A DNA stretch of 64,000 nucleotides from Mumia sp. zg.B17 (GTDB lineage Bacteria; Actinomycetota; Actinomycetes; Propionibacteriales; Nocardioidaceae). Shown here piece after piece: positions 37,475-47,128 of this stretch. Numbering within the stretch: position 1 is the first letter of the stretch; each line of letters opens with the position of its first letter. Position numbers and translations under genes: made by a program. The DNA is taken from assembly GCF_019550915.1 (NCBI RefSeq), contig NZ_JAHWCI010000006.1:620001-684000 (forward strand). Reading direction: 5' to 3'. Under the pieces are notes generated by a model that saw only the letters and a list, made by a program, of their open reading frames with translations, had not been told where the DNA came from and did not search any database.

Positions 37475-38257
37475 TCAGTGCTCGTCGGCGAGCGCGCCGC
37501 CGATGTACTGAGCCGTCAGGAGGGTGAAGACGTACGCCTGGAGGAACATCACCAAGGCCTCGAGGAAGCTCACCGCGATCGCCAGGAGCCAGGCGATGAC
37601 GCCCACCGGGGCGTACAGGATGTTGCCCGACTCGAAGACCAGGTAGCTGCCGCCGAGGGTGAACAGGATGAGCAGCAGGTGGCCGGCGAACATGTTGGCG
37701 AAGAGTCGCAGCGCGAGCGTGACCGGCCGCACCAGGATGTTCGACATGAACTCCAGCGGCACGATCAGCAGCAGGATCGGACCGCCGACGCCGCCCGGCA
37801 CGGCCTGCAGCTTGAAGTAGCCGGCGAACCCGTGCTTGGCGATGCCGACACCGTTGTAGAGGATCCAGGTCAGCGCGGCGAGCGCGTAGGCGTAGCCCGA
37901 GTGCGAGAACGTCGGGAACTGCAGCAGCGGGATGAGGCCGTAGTAGTTGTTGACCAGGATGATGAAGAACAGCGCCGTGAGGTACGGGACGAACTTCATG
38001 AAGTCGGCGGAGCCGATCGAGTCGCGCGCGATGCTGTTGCGCACGAAGTTGTAGGCGTACTCGCCGGCGAACTGCATCCGGCCCGGCACGACGGCGGCGC
38101 GGCGGGAGGCCGCGTAGAAGAGACCGAAGATGAGCACGCCCGACAGGACGTACAGGACCATCGGCTTCGTGACGTCGCCGAAGATCGGCGGCAGCTGGAA
38201 GTCAGCGGGGCCGGGCGGGTGGAACTCGGCGAGGACGGTCCGTCCGGGGGTGGTCAC
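37475..38257 (-). CDS. atpB: ATP synthase Fo subunit a
   Basis: A 260-residue proton-channel subunit. GTG start at 38257. Five or six membrane helices are visible; the essential arginine lies in ILVRPVTLALRLFANMFAGH. PPIFGDVTKPMVLYVLSGVL at the N-terminus and FLEALVMFLQAYVFTLLTA at the C-terminus are family blocks. It is followed by a 99 bp gap to atpE. Confidence 0.97.
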   Translation of the reverse strand: MTTPGRTVLAEFHPPGPADFQLPPIFGDVTKPMVLYVLSGVLIFGLFYAASRRAAVVPGRMQFAGEYAYNFVRNSIARDSIGSADFMKFVPYLTALFFIILVNNYYGLIPLLQFPTFSHSGYAYALAALTWILYNGVGIAKHGFAGYFKLQAVPGGVGGPILLLIVPLEFMSNILVRPVTLALRLFANMFAGHLLLILFTLGGSYLVFESGNILYAPVGVIAWLLAIAVSFLEALVMFLQAYVFTLLTAQYIGGALADEH

Positions 38258-38345
38258 TCGATCACCTCATCTAGGGCGCGGGCGCACCGTGTGTCCACGG
38301 GCGTTACGGGTACGGCGGGCAGCGCGGCTGGGAACGTCCCGGGGG

Positions 38346-38552
38346 TCAGGACCTGTCCTGGAGCGCTGCGAACACGGTGTAGATCCCGAGCGCCGCCCCG
38401 AGGACGATGCCGATCACCACCATGAACGAGGTCCCCCACCAGAGGTCTAGCAGGTAGCCGAGGGCTCCGTAGACCAAGACTCCACCGCCGATCCGCCCGA
38501 CAGCGACCCAAGGGTCGCGCGAGAAGGAGGGGGACGGTGAAGAGTCGCTCAT
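38346..38552 (-). CDS. AtpZ/AtpI-like small membrane protein
   Basis: A 68-residue protein from ATG 38552 (MSDSSPSPSFSRDPWVAVGR). Two helices follow: IGGGVLVYGALGYLLDLWWG and FMVVIGIVLGAALGIYTVFA. The G-x-L-L-D-x-x-x-G loop and position in front of atpB match the AtpZ family of assembly/ion-uptake factors. An in-frame ATG at 38564 would add four residues. Confidence 0.88.
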   Translation of the reverse strand: MSDSSPSPSFSRDPWVAVGRIGGGVLVYGALGYLLDLWWGTSFMVVIGIVLGAALGIYTVFAALQDRS

Positions 38553-38579
38553 TGCCAGGCACAAGGTAGCACGCCGACG

Positions 38580-39014
38580 TCATCGCTCCTCCCCCAGGTC
38601 GTAGAGAGGAGTGCGGCTCGATGTCGCAGCCACGACCTCGAGCCCGGTGACCACAAGGGTGCACACGATGACGGTGACGCCGAGGGCCTGGGCGTCGACG
38701 GGGTCACCCAGCAGCCCCGAGCTCGAGAGCGCCAGGGCGGCGGCCAGGAGGACGAGGATCTTGGTGCCGTAGAGCATGAGCGCGACGAGCATCGTCCCGC
38801 CGGTCGCGGGCCGGGTCAGCGGGCGCAGCACCGCGAACGTGGCGCCGAAGAAGGACAGGACGACCACGGCGCCGATCAGTGCGCCGAGGGCGCCTGGTCC
38901 ACCCGACACCGCCGCACCCACCGCGACGCATGCGATCCCCGCGGCGAGCGCAGCCCCACCGAGCACGCGGGTCAGGCGTGCGGTGTGGCGATCGGATCGC
39001 TGGGTGGTCGTCAT
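38580..39014 (-). CDS. atpI: ATP synthase protein I-like membrane protein
   Basis: A 144-residue membrane protein with four hydrophobic segments, including LGGAALAAGIACVAVGAAVS, LGALIGAVVVLSFFGATFAV, MLVALMLYGTKILVLLAAAL and ALGVTVIVCTLVVTGLEVVA. Location at the head of the operon before the AtpZ-like gene and atpB fits AtpI, a chaperone for c-ring assembly. ATG 39014. A CRP-like sequence lies 33 bp upstream. Confidence 0.75.
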   Translation of the reverse strand: MTTTQRSDRHTARLTRVLGGAALAAGIACVAVGAAVSGGPGALGALIGAVVVLSFFGATFAVLRPLTRPATGGTMLVALMLYGTKILVLLAAALALSSSGLLGDPVDAQALGVTVIVCTLVVTGLEVVAATSSRTPLYDLGEER

Positions 39015-39047
39015 GGGGCGGCCGTCCAAACGTGACTGGGTGGTGTT

Positions 39048-39063
39048 TGTGAAAAATAGCACA
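39048..39063. promoter_or_regulatory. Candidate CRP-like site upstream of the ATP synthase operon
   Basis: TGTGAAAAATAGCACA is TGTGA-N6-GCACA, one base from the full TGTGA-N6-TCACA consensus. It is the most AT-rich spot of the wecA-atpI gap and stands 33 bases upstream of the operon's first start codon. Confidence 0.45.
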
Positions 39064-39103
39064 AGGGGTCTTTCACGCCAAAATCAGACGCCCCATCAGA
39101 GTC

Positions 39104-40225
39104 TCACGCGCTGCGAGGCCGCCCTGCGCGGGGTAGCCAGAACACCGCCAGCGCTGTGATGACGACCATGACGGCCACCCCCGCCACCGCGCGCCATCCC
39201 CCGATCAGGCCGAGTGCCACGGCACCGAAGGCCACGACCCCCGAGATCATGTACATGACCAGCACCGCCCGGCGGTGCGAGTGGCCGATCTCCAGCAACC
39301 GGTGGTGCATGTGCAGCTTGTCGGGCGCGAACGGCGAGCGCCCGGCACGGGTACGGCGCACGACCGCCATCAGCATGTCCACGAACGGGACGAGCAGCAC
39401 CGCGAAGGGAAGCAGCAGCGGCAGCAGGGCGGGGAAGAGGGACGCCTGGGCGCCGCCGAGGCCTTGGATCGCCTCGGCAGCCGAGAACCGGCCGGACAAG
39501 GAGATGGCCGAGCATGCGAGCACGAAGCCGAGGAGCATCGCTCCGGCGTCGCCGATGAACATCCGTGCAGGGTTGAAGTTGTGCGGCAGGATCCCCGCGC
39601 AGACGCCGGCGAGAGCGGCGCACAGCATCGCCGCGGCGATCGCGTTCGTCTGCCGGTTCTCGGAGACGAGGACGAAGGCGAAGATGAAGAACGACACCGC
39701 TCCGATGCCGGCGACGCCTGCGGCCAGACCGTCGAGCCCGTCGACGAAGTTCACCGCGTTGACGCAGATGACGATCGTCAGGACGGAGAACAAGATCGAC
39801 TGGAGCGGATCGATCGCCCACGTGGTTCCCGGGAGCGGGAGATAGACGAGCTGCACGCCCATCGACACCGTGATGACCGCGGCGAGGACCTGTCCGGCGA
39901 ACTTCGTGAGCGCGTCCAGCTCGTACATGTCGTCGATCACGCCGACGACCGTGATGACCGTCGCCCCGACCATCACTGCGCCCGCGTCCGAGAGCACGGC
40001 GTCCTCTGAGCGCGACAGGAACGGCATCTGCGACGCCACCAGGTAGGCCGCGAGCAGGCCGAGCAGCATCGCGATCCCGCCGAAGTACGGGATGGGGATG
40101 GCGTGCACGTCGCGGTCGCGCACCCGCGCGTAGGCCCCGACCTTCATCGCACTCTCGCGCGCCAGGACGGCCAGGACATAGGTCACCGCGACGGCGACGA
40201 GGAAGACGACGAGATACTCGCGCAC
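39104..40225 (-). CDS. wecA: Undecaprenyl-phosphate GlcNAc-1-phosphate transferase (WecA/MraY family)
   Basis: A 373-residue polytopic membrane enzyme that attaches a sugar-1-phosphate to a lipid carrier, starting arabinogalactan/teichoic-type polymer synthesis. About ten membrane helices. Family motifs in order: FGGIAMLLGL, VVGVIDDMYELDALTKFAGQ (metal-binding DD), VNFVDGLDGLAAG, FIGDAGAMLLGF and the C-terminal DKLHMHHRLLEIGHS (H-x-H-H). GTG 40225, 3 bp after the Sua5 stop. The gene order Sua5-wecA-atp is shared with mycobacteria. Confidence 0.94.
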   Translation of the reverse strand: MREYLVVFLVAVAVTYVLAVLARESAMKVGAYARVRDRDVHAIPIPYFGGIAMLLGLLAAYLVASQMPFLSRSEDAVLSDAGAVMVGATVITVVGVIDDMYELDALTKFAGQVLAAVITVSMGVQLVYLPLPGTTWAIDPLQSILFSVLTIVICVNAVNFVDGLDGLAAGVAGIGAVSFFIFAFVLVSENRQTNAIAAAMLCAALAGVCAGILPHNFNPARMFIGDAGAMLLGFVLACSAISLSGRFSAAEAIQGLGGAQASLFPALLPLLLPFAVLLVPFVDMLMAVVRRTRAGRSPFAPDKLHMHHRLLEIGHSHRRAVLVMYMISGVVAFGAVALGLIGGWRAVAGVAVMVVITALAVFWLPRAGRPRSA

Positions 40226-40228
40226 GGG

Positions 40229-40867
40229 TCAGCCGACCTCGACCCCGAGCTCGACGATCTGCTCGACCGTGATCGCGCCGGAGCGCACGACTCTCGGGAG
40301 GTCGCCCGTGCAGTCGACGATCGTCGAGGGCACGCCGCTGCCCGCAGGCCCGCCGTCCAGATAGACCGCGACACTCTCGCCGAGCTGCTCCTCGGCCTCC
40401 TCGACCGTGGTGGCTGCGGGACGCCCGGTGAGGTTGGCGCTCGACACGGCGAGCGGCCCCGTACGGCGCAGCAGCGCCAGGGCGTTCTCGTCCGCGGGCA
40501 TGCGGATCGCCACGGTCCCTCGTGTCTCGCCGAGGTCCCACACCAGCGACTCCTGCTGGCGGCAGATCAGGGTCAGCGGCCCGGGCCAGAACGCCTCGGC
40601 CAGCGTGTGCACGTACGGCTCCATCCGTGACGCCAGCGCGTCGAGCGTGGTGGTGGAGGCGACGAGGACCGGGGGCGGCATGTGCCGGCCGCGTCCCTTG
40701 GCGGCCAGCAGTGCTGCGACCCCCTCGGGCTCGAAGGCGTCCGCGGCGATCCCGTAGACCGTGTCGGTCGGCATCACGACCAGGGCGTTGTCGCGGATCG
40801 CCGCCCGGGCAGCCTCCAGCCCGGCGTCACGCTGGTCGTCGTCGAGGCAGGAGAACCGTTCGCTCAC
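40229..40867 (-). CDS. tsaC: L-threonylcarbamoyladenylate synthase (Sua5/YwlC/TsaC)
   Basis: A 212-residue enzyme that makes threonylcarbamoyl-AMP for t6A37 modification of ANN-decoding tRNAs. GTG 40867 is used because upstream residues are not family-like. Conserved blocks: ALVVMPTDTVYGIAADAF, AKGRGRHMPPPVLVAS, FWPGPLTLICRQ, VAIRMPADENALALL and PLAVSSANLTGRPAATT. Neighbours are prmC upstream and wecA downstream, as in mycobacteria. Confidence 0.95.
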   Translation of the reverse strand: MSERFSCLDDDQRDAGLEAARAAIRDNALVVMPTDTVYGIAADAFEPEGVAALLAAKGRGRHMPPPVLVASTTTLDALASRMEPYVHTLAEAFWPGPLTLICRQQESLVWDLGETRGTVAIRMPADENALALLRRTGPLAVSSANLTGRPAATTVEEAEEQLGESVAVYLDGGPAGSGVPSTIVDCTGDLPRVVRSGAITVEQIVELGVEVG

Positions 40868-40942
40868 AGGGCCATCGTGCCAGCACCGGTCCTGGACCCG
40901 CCGTACCCCTGCTGGTTGGGGCGGCAACAGGGCGGGAGGTCC

Positions 40943-41794
40943 CTACCGACGAGCGCGGCGCGCGGTGACGAACCGCGGCCTCCCGGCCAGGTCGGCGCGA
41001 TCGCGGACCTCTTCGAAGGCACCGTGCGCGACGAAGACGGCGGGCGCGGAGGCCCCCTGAACGTCGGCGTGCTCGGCGCCGACCCAGCCGCCGTGGCGCA
41101 GCAGCCGAGCCGCCGTCGCGGCGACGTCACGCATCGCGTCGAGCCCGTCCTCCCCCGACCACAGCGCCAGGTCGGGATCGTGGTCACGGGCCTCGACGGC
41201 GACCGACTCCCACGCCGTGAGAGGGATGTACGGCGGGTTGGCCAGGACGAGGTCGACGGTCCCGTCGAGGTCGGGGAACGCCTCCGCGAGGTCACCGTGG
41301 CGAAGGTCGACGCCGAGGCCGGCCAGGTTGTTCTCGGCGTAGGCAAAGGCCGCGTCGCCCAGCTCGACGGCGTGGACGCGGGTGTGCGGCCGCTCGGAGG
41401 CGACGGCACCGGCGATCGCACCGGATCCCGTCCCGAGGTCGACGACCACGGGGTGCTCGACCTCGAACGAGTCGAGGACCGACAGGCCCCACTCGACCAG
41501 CGACTCGGTCTCGGGGCGGGGCACGAAGACCCCCGGGCCTACGGCCAGGTCGCGGTAGCGGAAGGCGGCCGAGCCCGTCAGGTGCTGCAGCGGCTCTCGG
41601 GCCGCACGGCGGACGACCAGCTCCTCGTACGCCGTCGCCTGTGCGTCGTCGATGCCGTCCACGAGCAGCAGACCCGACCGCCCCGTCCCGAGCACGTGGG
41701 CGAGGAGCAGCTCGGCGTCGTTGCGCGGCGAGGCGACCCCCGCCTCGGCGAGCCGACGGGCGGCGTCGGCCAGTGCCGTACGGACCTGGGTCAC
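40943..41794 (-). CDS. prmC: Peptide chain release factor N5-glutamine methyltransferase
   Basis: A 283-residue SAM-dependent methyltransferase that methylates the GGQ glutamine of release factors. The helical N-terminal domain is followed by [15 protein letters not shown], the SAM-binding [18 protein letters not shown], and the catalytic NPPY in [11 protein letters not shown]. The start overlaps the prfA stop by four bases (ATGA), fitting its substrate RF1. ATG 41794. Confidence 0.96.
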   Translation of the reverse strand: MTQVRTALADAARRLAEAGVASPRNDAELLLAHVLGTGRSGLLLVDGIDDAQATAYEELVVRRAAREPLQHLTGSAAFRYRDLAVGPGVFVPRPETESLVEWGLSVLDSFEVEHPVVVDLGTGSGAIAGAVASERPHTRVHAVELGDAAFAYAENNLAGLGVDLRHGDLAEAFPDLDGTVDLVLANPPYIPLTAWESVAVEARDHDPDLALWSGEDGLDAMRDVAATAARLLRHGGWVGAEHADVQGASAPAVFVAHGAFEEVRDRADLAGRPRFVTARRARR

Positions 41795-42879
41795 GCCGAG
41801 CTCTCGACGGCGGCGAGCCGCGCGGCGAGGTCGGCATCGACGCAGGCCTCCACGACGTCGTCGAGCGCGCCGTCCATCACCTGGTCGAGGTTGTAGGCCT
41901 TGAAGCCCACGCGGTGGTCGGAGATGCGGTTCTCGGGGAAGTTGTAGGTCCGGATCCGCTCGGAGCGGTCGACCGTGCGGACCTGTGAACGGCGGGCGTC
42001 CGAGGCCTCGGCGTCGGCGGCGTCCTGAGCGGCCTGCAGCAGCCGCGAGCGGAGGATCCGCAGCGCCTGCTCCTTGTTCTGGAGCTGGCTCTTCTCGTTC
42101 TGGCAGCTCACCACGATGCCGGTGGGAAGGTGGGTGATCCGGACGGCGGAGTCGGTCGTGTTCACGCTCTGCCCGCCCGGCCCCGACGACCGGAAGACGT
42201 CGATCCGGAGGTCGTTCTCGTTGACGTCGACATCGACGGACTCGGCCTCGGGGAGGACGAGCACGCCGGCGGCGGAGGTGTGGACGCGGCCTTGCGACTC
42301 TGTCACGGGCACGCGCTGGACCCGGTGGACGCCGCCCTCGAACTTGAGCTTCGCGTACGGCGCCTCCCCCGGCTCGGGCCTTCCCTTGGCCTTCACGCCG
42401 ACCGTCACCGACTTGTAGCCGCCGAGGTCGGAGGCGTTCTCGTCGATCAGCTCGGTCTTCCAGCCGCGGCTCTCCGCCCAGCGCAGGTACATCCGGAGCA
42501 GGTCGCCGGCGAACAGCGCGGACTCCTCGCCACCCTCGCCCGCCTTGATCTCGAGGATCGCGTCCTTGGAGTCGGCGGGGTCCCGCGGGACCAGGAGGCG
42601 CTGCAGCCGCTCAGCGAGGTCGTGCTCGCGGCTCGCGAGGGACGCCACCTCGGAGGCGAAGTCGGGGTCCTCGTCGGCGAGCTCACGCGCGGCCTGGACG
42701 TCGTCCACCGTCTGCTGCCAGTCGTGGTAGGTCCGGACGATGCTCGTGAGCTCGGCATAGCGCTGGCCGAGCCGCTTGGCGCGCGCAGGGTCGGAGTGGA
42801 CGGCGGGATCGGCCATCTGCGTCTCGAGGTCGGCGTGCTCGCGCACGAGCGACTCCACGGCGTCGAACCGGTTGCTCAT
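41791..42879 (-). CDS. prfA: Peptide chain release factor 1
   Basis: A 362-residue class I release factor reading UAA and UAG. ATG 42879 gives [19 protein letters not shown]. The codon-recognition tripeptide is P-V-T in [20 protein letters not shown]; the catalytic GGQ is in [35 protein letters not shown] is also typical of RF1. First of prfA-prmC-tsaC-wecA. Confidence 0.98.
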   Translation of the reverse strand: MSNRFDAVESLVREHADLETQMADPAVHSDPARAKRLGQRYAELTSIVRTYHDWQQTVDDVQAARELADEDPDFASEVASLASREHDLAERLQRLLVPRDPADSKDAILEIKAGEGGEESALFAGDLLRMYLRWAESRGWKTELIDENASDLGGYKSVTVGVKAKGRPEPGEAPYAKLKFEGGVHRVQRVPVTESQGRVHTSAAGVLVLPEAESVDVDVNENDLRIDVFRSSGPGGQSVNTTDSAVRITHLPTGIVVSCQNEKSQLQNKEQALRILRSRLLQAAQDAADAEASDARRSQVRTVDRSERIRTYNFPENRISDHRVGFKAYNLDQVMDGALDDVVEACVDADLAARLAAVESSA

Positions 42880-42920
42880 CGGTCTCCTCCCTCCCTGCGT
42901 AACGGGTCCTGACATGACAA

Positions 42921-42956
42921 CGGCGCCGGCGCACGCGAGGTGCGTGGCCGGCGCCG
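42921..42956 (-). terminator. Hairpin after rpmE
   Basis: CGGCGCCGGC (42921-42930) pairs with GCCGGCGCCG (42947-42956), extended by GCACGC/GCGTG inside. It lies 9 bp past the rpmE stop codon and before the prfA start. No T-run. Confidence 0.7.
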
Positions 42957-42964
42957 CGACGGGG

Positions 42965-43171
42965 TTACTTCTTGCCGTAGCGCTTCTCGAAGCGGGCGAC
43001 GCGGCCGCCGGTGTCGAGGATGCGCTGCTTGCCCGTGTAGAACGGGTGGCAGGCAGAGCAGGTCTCGACGCGCATGACGCCCTCGGTCGAGGTGCTGCGG
43101 GTCGTGAACGTGTTGCCGCAGGTGCAGGAGACCTCGGTCGCGACGTACTTGGGGTGGATGTCGTGCTTCAT
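42965..43171 (-). CDS. rpmE: 50S ribosomal protein L31
   Basis: A 68-residue ribosomal protein from ATG 43171 ([20 protein letters not shown]). It is the zinc-containing C+ form: C16, C18, C38 and C41 lie in SCTCGN and [14 protein letters not shown]. The paralogue lacking cysteines that takes over in zinc starvation is not in the window. Confidence 0.97.
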   Translation of the reverse strand: MKHDIHPKYVATEVSCTCGNTFTTRSTSTEGVMRVETCSACHPFYTGKQRILDTGGRVARFEKRYGKK

Positions 43172-43288
43172 GTGTCTTCCTCTCGTCAGCCGCTGGGTCG
43201 TCCCGCTGGTCGGGCCGTGAACCAGAGCCGTAGGCATTGTGCCACCGTCGCTCGGTGAAACACGAATCGTCGGGGTTGCATTCCCTGG

Positions 43289-43471
43289 TCAGGCCGCGAT
43301 CATCGAGCCCGCCAGGAGGATCACCGAGAGCGCCATGAGCCCCACCGCGACGGTGAGGTAGACCGCGGTCTCGGAGATCGGCACACCCTTGTTGGCCTCG
43401 GTCAGCGCGAACAGCACCGAGGCCCCGGCGAGTGCGTTGAGCAGCACCACCGTGACCACCAGAGGGTTCAC
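43289..43471 (-). CDS. Small two-helix membrane protein coupled to gpx
   Basis: A 60-residue protein with two membrane helices ([20 protein letters not shown] and [20 protein letters not shown]) joined by a short loop ([10 protein letters not shown]). GTG 43471 overlaps the gpx stop as GTGA, indicating translational coupling. I do not recognise a family. The clean hydrophobic pattern and coupling make it likely to be real. Confidence 0.7.
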   Translation of the reverse strand: MNPLVVTVVLLNALAGASVLFALTEANKGVPISETAVYLTVAVGLMALSVILLAGSMIAA

Positions 43472-43947
43472 CGCAGGAGCTTCTCGATGTCGTCGGCGAG
43501 GTCCTCGGGCTTGGTGGTGGGCGCATAGCGGTCCACCACGTTGCCCTCGGGGTCGATGAGGAACTTGGTGAAGTTCCACTTGATCCGGTCACCGAGGACG
43601 CCCGACTTCTGGTCGCGCAACCACTGGTAGAGCGGGTGCGCCTCCGGCCCGTTGACGTCGACCTTGGCGAACATGGGGAAGGTCACGTCGTAGGTCAGGG
43701 AGCAGAACTCCTTGATCTCGGCCTCGTCGCCCGGCTCCTGGTTGCGGAACTGGTCGCACGGGAAGCCGAGCACCACGAGGCCCTCGTCCTGGTACTCCCG
43801 GTACAGCTTCTCAAGCCCCTCGTACTGCGGGGTGAAGCCGCACTTGCTCGCCGTGTTGACGACGAGGACCGCCTTACCCCGGAACTCGTCGAGATCCCGC
43901 TCCGTGCCGTCGATGTCGACGGCGCGGAAGTCGTAGACGCTGCTCAT
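43468..43947 (-). CDS. Glutathione peroxidase-family (thiol) peroxidase
   Basis: A 159-residue GPx/BtuE-type peroxidase. The peroxidatic cysteine is C36 in [20 protein letters not shown]; the Gln/Trp partners are in [14 protein letters not shown] and [17 protein letters not shown] supplies a possible resolving cysteine, so thioredoxin is the likely reductant rather than glutathione. The ATG overlaps the rho stop by one base, and the gene ends overlapping the small membrane gene, so rho, gpx and the small gene are probably one transcript. Confidence 0.94.
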   Translation of the reverse strand: MSSVYDFRAVDIDGTERDLDEFRGKAVLVVNTASKCGFTPQYEGLEKLYREYQDEGLVVLGFPCDQFRNQEPGDEAEIKEFCSLTYDVTFPMFAKVDVNGPEAHPLYQWLRDQKSGVLGDRIKWNFTKFLIDPEGNVVDRYAPTTKPEDLADDIEKLLR

Positions 43948-45902
43948 CAGTCGTCGTCCCCATTGCCCCGGCGTCCGGTGGCGGGGGTGCTCTGGTTGAT
44001 CTGCATGAGGAACTCGACGTTGCTCTTGGTCGTCTTGAGCTTCTCGATCATGAGCTCCAGGGCCTGCTGACCGTCCAGGCCCGACAGCACGCGACGCAGC
44101 TTCCAGATGATGGACAGCTCCTCGCGGCTCATCAGGAGCTCCTCGCGCCGGGTGCCGGAGGACTCCACGTCGATCGCCGGGAAGATCCGCTTGTCGGCGA
44201 ACTCGCGGCGGAGACGCAGCTCCATGTTGCCGGTGCCCTTGAACTCCTCGAAGATCACCTCGTCCATCCGCGAGCCGGTCTCGACCAGCGCGGTGGCGAG
44301 GATGGTCAGCGACCCGCCGTCCTCGATGTTGCGAGCGGCGCCGAAGAACCGCTTCGGCGGGTAGAGCGCCGACGAGTCGACGCCACCGGAGAGGATGCGC
44401 CCGCTCGCCGGGGCGGCAAGGTTGTAGGCACGTCCGAGGCGCGTGATGCCGTCGAGCAGGACGACCACGTCGTGCCCGAGCTCGACGAGACGCTTGGCGC
44501 GCTCGATCGCCAGCTCGGCGACCGTCGTGTGGTCGGTGGCCGGCCGGTCGAAGGTCGACGCGATGACCTCGCCCTTGACGGTGCGCTGGAAGTCGGTGAC
44601 CTCCTCCGGGCGCTCGTCGACGAGGACGACCATCAGGTGGCACTCGGGGTTGTTGGTCGTGATCGCGTTGGCGATCTGCTGCATCACCATCGTCTTGCCG
44701 GCCTTGGGGGGCGACACGATCAGTCCACGCTGGCCCTTGCCGATGGGCGACACGATGTCGATGATGCGGCCCGCGAGCTGGGTCGGCTCGGTCTCCAGGC
44801 GGAGCCGCTCCGAGGCGTAGAGCGGGGTGAGCTTGGAGAACTCGACCCGCTGCTTGGCCTCCTCGATCGTCATGCCGTTGACCGACTCGATCTTGACCAG
44901 GGGGTTGAACTTCTCCTTGCGCTCGCCCTCACGGGGCTGGCGCACCTGACCCACGATCGCGTCGCCCTTGCGCAGGCCCCACTTGCGGACCATCGACAGC
45001 GAGACGTAGACGTCGTTCTCGCCGGGCAGGTAGCCGCTGGTGCGCACGAACGCGTAGTTGTCGAGCACGTCGAGGATGCCGGCAGCGGGGATGAGGACAT
45101 CGTCGTCGCCCACCATTGGCTCGGACTCGCGCCCGGTCCGCTCACTGCGGTCACCCCGGTCGCCCCGGTCGCCCCGGTCGCTGCGGTCGCCCCGGTCGCT
45201 GCGGTCGCGATCACGGTTGCGGTTGCGGTTGCGGTTGCGGTTTCGGCGGCGTCCGCCGCCCTCGCCGTCGCGGTCGTTGCCGCGGTCGGCGTCACCGCGG
45301 TCGCGACTCTCGGTCTTGTCGGCGCGCTGGGCGTCGGCAGCATTCTGGTCGCCGCTGCGGTCGTCGCGGGACTTCTCCGCGCGCTCTTCCCGAGGCTTCT
45401 CCTCGCGGGGCTTGTCGCCGCCGCGGTCGCCCCGGTTCTCACGGGGCTTGTCGCCGCCGCGGTCGCCCCGGTCCTCGCGGGCCTTGTCGCCGCCGCGGTC
45501 GCCCCGGTCCTCGCGGGGCTTGTCGCCGCCGCGGTCCTCGCGGGCCTTGTCGCCGCGGGCGTCCCGCTTGTCGCCGCGGGCCTGCTGGCCACGATCCTCA
45601 CGCGTCTCCGCGCGAGGGGCACTCTCGGTCGTCGCGGCGGCCGCCTCGGGCGTCGTCGCCTCGGGAGCGCTCGTACGCGCCGGCGCCGCGGTGGTCGAGC
45701 CGCCCTGTGCAGACTGGATGGCTTCGATCAGCGCGCCCTTGCGCATCTTGCCGACCCCCTTGATGCCGAGGCCGGAGGCGATCTGCTGCAGCTCCGGGAG
45801 AACCATGGCGTTGAGGCCGGTCCCCCGTCGACGGGAGGTCTTCGCCACGGGCTCGGCTGCGGGCTCGCCGGCGCCACCGAGCAGGGTGGGTGTTTCGGTC
45901 AC
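43947..45902 (-). CDS. rho: Transcription termination factor Rho with large charged insertion
   Basis: A 651-residue Rho hexamer subunit that ends transcription and removes R-loops. GTG 45902. The N-terminal helix bundle ([20 protein letters not shown]) is separated from the RNA-binding domain ([20 protein letters not shown]) by ~160 residues (about 97-261) of low-complexity RGD/GDK/NR repeats. The ATPase core has Walker A with K403 in [28 protein letters not shown], the [13 protein letters not shown] region and the secondary-channel R-loop. Such insertions are known in actinobacterial Rho and affect RNA binding and oligomer behaviour. It is the first gene of rho-gpx-small membrane protein. 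Confidence 0.97.
   Translation of the reverse strand: MTETPTLLGGAGEPAAEPVAKTSRRRGTGLNAMVLPELQQIASGLGIKGVGKMRKGALIEAIQSAQGGSTTAAPARTSAPEATTPEAAAATTESAPRAETREDRGQQARGDKRDARGDKAREDRGGDKPREDRGDRGGDKAREDRGDRGGDKPRENRGDRGGDKPREEKPREERAEKSRDDRSGDQNAADAQRADKTESRDRGDADRGNDRDGEGGGRRRNRNRNRNRNRDRDRSDRGDRSDRGDRGDRGDRSERTGRESEPMVGDDDVLIPAAGILDVLDNYAFVRTSGYLPGENDVYVSLSMVRKWGLRKGDAIVGQVRQPREGERKEKFNPLVKIESVNGMTIEEAKQRVEFSKLTPLYASERLRLETEPTQLAGRIIDIVSPIGKGQRGLIVSPPKAGKTMVMQQIANAITTNNPECHLMVVLVDERPEEVTDFQRTVKGEVIASTFDRPATDHTTVAELAIERAKRLVELGHDVVVLLDGITRLGRAYNLAAPASGRILSGGVDSSALYPPKRFFGAARNIEDGGSLTILATALVETGSRMDEVIFEEFKGTGNMELRLRREFADKRIFPAIDVESSGTRREELLMSREELSIIWKLRRVLSGLDGQQALELMIEKLKTTKSNVEFLMQINQSTPATGRRGNGDDD
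45120..45610 (-). repeat. Tandem repeats in rho encoding [16 protein letters not shown] units
   Basis: Imperfect 27- to 36-base units encoding variants of DRGGDKPRE and DRGD, followed by an (NR)n stretch encoded by repeats of CGGTTG on the plus strand (around 45215-45245). Within the rho reading frame; all units keep the frame. Confidence 0.85.
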
Positions 45903-46201
45903 GTGAGGTCCTTCCCACGTCAGGCGGCACTCGGGCGCCGCTCGTTGTGAGCGGTCCGTACGAGGTAGCGGACCGCCAGGCCCGACCCCGTGAACCGGAG
46001 GCGGACAAGCATGTGCGGTTCCCACGCGGTCCTGGAACTTCTGAACATCGACGGACGTCAGGAGGATGCGGGGAGAGATGGGGTCGAGGAGGTGCGAGCG
46101 AGTCGTACCCTCTCGGATCACCCGATGCGACTGTAACACCCCCCACAGTCCACATGTTCCCCTGGTGAACAGATGGTGAGACAGCGCCCTCCGAGGATCG
46201 G
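45903..46201 (-). promoter_or_regulatory. Long leader region of rho
   Basis: About 300 bases without a gene between thrB and rho. A stem-loop GCGGTCCG/CGGACCGC (45951-45958 with 45969-45976) lies some 50 bases upstream of the rho start, and a second short inverse match (ACGTGAGGTCC region, 45901-45920) overlaps the ribosome-binding region. A long leader with structure is known for rho genes that autoregulate; that this one does so is inference. Confidence 0.4.
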
Positions 46202-47128
46202 TCAGGCCCGGCAGGCGCCGCGGGCGGCGATCTCGAGCGGGAGCGCCGCCCAACCCTCGGGCGCGCGTCCGACCAGCGGCGCCGCCTCGTAGATGTCGGT
46301 CGCGAAGGCCAGCACGGTCGGGCCGGCGCCGGAGATGATCGCCGGGACGCCGTCAGCCCTCAGCTCCTGCACGAGCGCGTACGACGCGGGCATCGCCGGC
46401 GCCCGATAGGCCTGGTGCAGCGCATCCTCGGTCGCGTCGAGCAGCAGCTCGGGCCGCCCGTCGAACGCGGCCACGAGCAGCGCCGCGCGACCGGCGTTGC
46501 GGGCGGCGTCGGCGTGCGGGACCTGGTCGGGCAGCAGCCCGCGCGCAACCTCGGTGCTCACCCCGTCCGGGGGCACGAAGGCCACCACGGAGGCCTGCAC
46601 GTCGAGGCGTACGGCACGTGTCCGGGCACCGTCGTCCCAGGCGATGGTGAGGCCGCCGAGGAGTGCGGCAGCGACGTTGTCCGGGTGACCCTCGATCCGG
46701 GTCGCCAGCTGGAGAGCGCTGGCGTCGTCCACCGTCACCGCGCCGGGCGGCGCGATGGTCCCGGGAGCGGTCGCGGTCAACAGCGCGCGCGCCGCGGAGA
46801 TCCCGCCGACGATCGCCGCGGAGCTCGACCCGAGCCCACGCGCGTGCGGGATGCGGTTGAGGCAGCGCACCCGCAGACCCGGCTGGTCGAGGCCGGCCTC
46901 GTCGAAGACGGCGCGCAGGGCGCGGACCACGAGGTGCGACTCGTCACGAGGCACGTCGTCGGCACCCACGCCCTCGACCGTCACCTCGAGCCCTGACCCG
47001 TCTACGACCTCGGCCGTGACCTCGTCGTAGAGGCCGAGTCCGAGGCCGAGGGTGTCGTAGCCGGGGCCGAGGTTCGCCGACGAGGCCGGGGTCACCACCG
47101 TCACCGGCCCCGAGACGAAGGGGCTCAT
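46202..47128 (-). CDS. thrB: Homoserine kinase
   Basis: A 308-residue GHMP kinase that phosphorylates homoserine, the fourth step to threonine. [20 protein letters not shown] at the N-terminus, the ATP-binding [20 protein letters not shown] and the C-terminal [13 protein letters not shown] are the three GHMP motifs. ATG 47128 overlaps the thrC stop by four bases. Last gene of hom-thrC-thrB. Confidence 0.96.
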   Translation of the reverse strand: MSPFVSGPVTVVTPASSANLGPGYDTLGLGLGLYDEVTAEVVDGSGLEVTVEGVGADDVPRDESHLVVRALRAVFDEAGLDQPGLRVRCLNRIPHARGLGSSSAAIVGGISAARALLTATAPGTIAPPGAVTVDDASALQLATRIEGHPDNVAAALLGGLTIAWDDGARTRAVRLDVQASVVAFVPPDGVSTEVARGLLPDQVPHADAARNAGRAALLVAAFDGRPELLLDATEDALHQAYRAPAMPASYALVQELRADGVPAIISGAGPTVLAFATDIYEAAPLVGRAPEGWAALPLEIAARGACRA

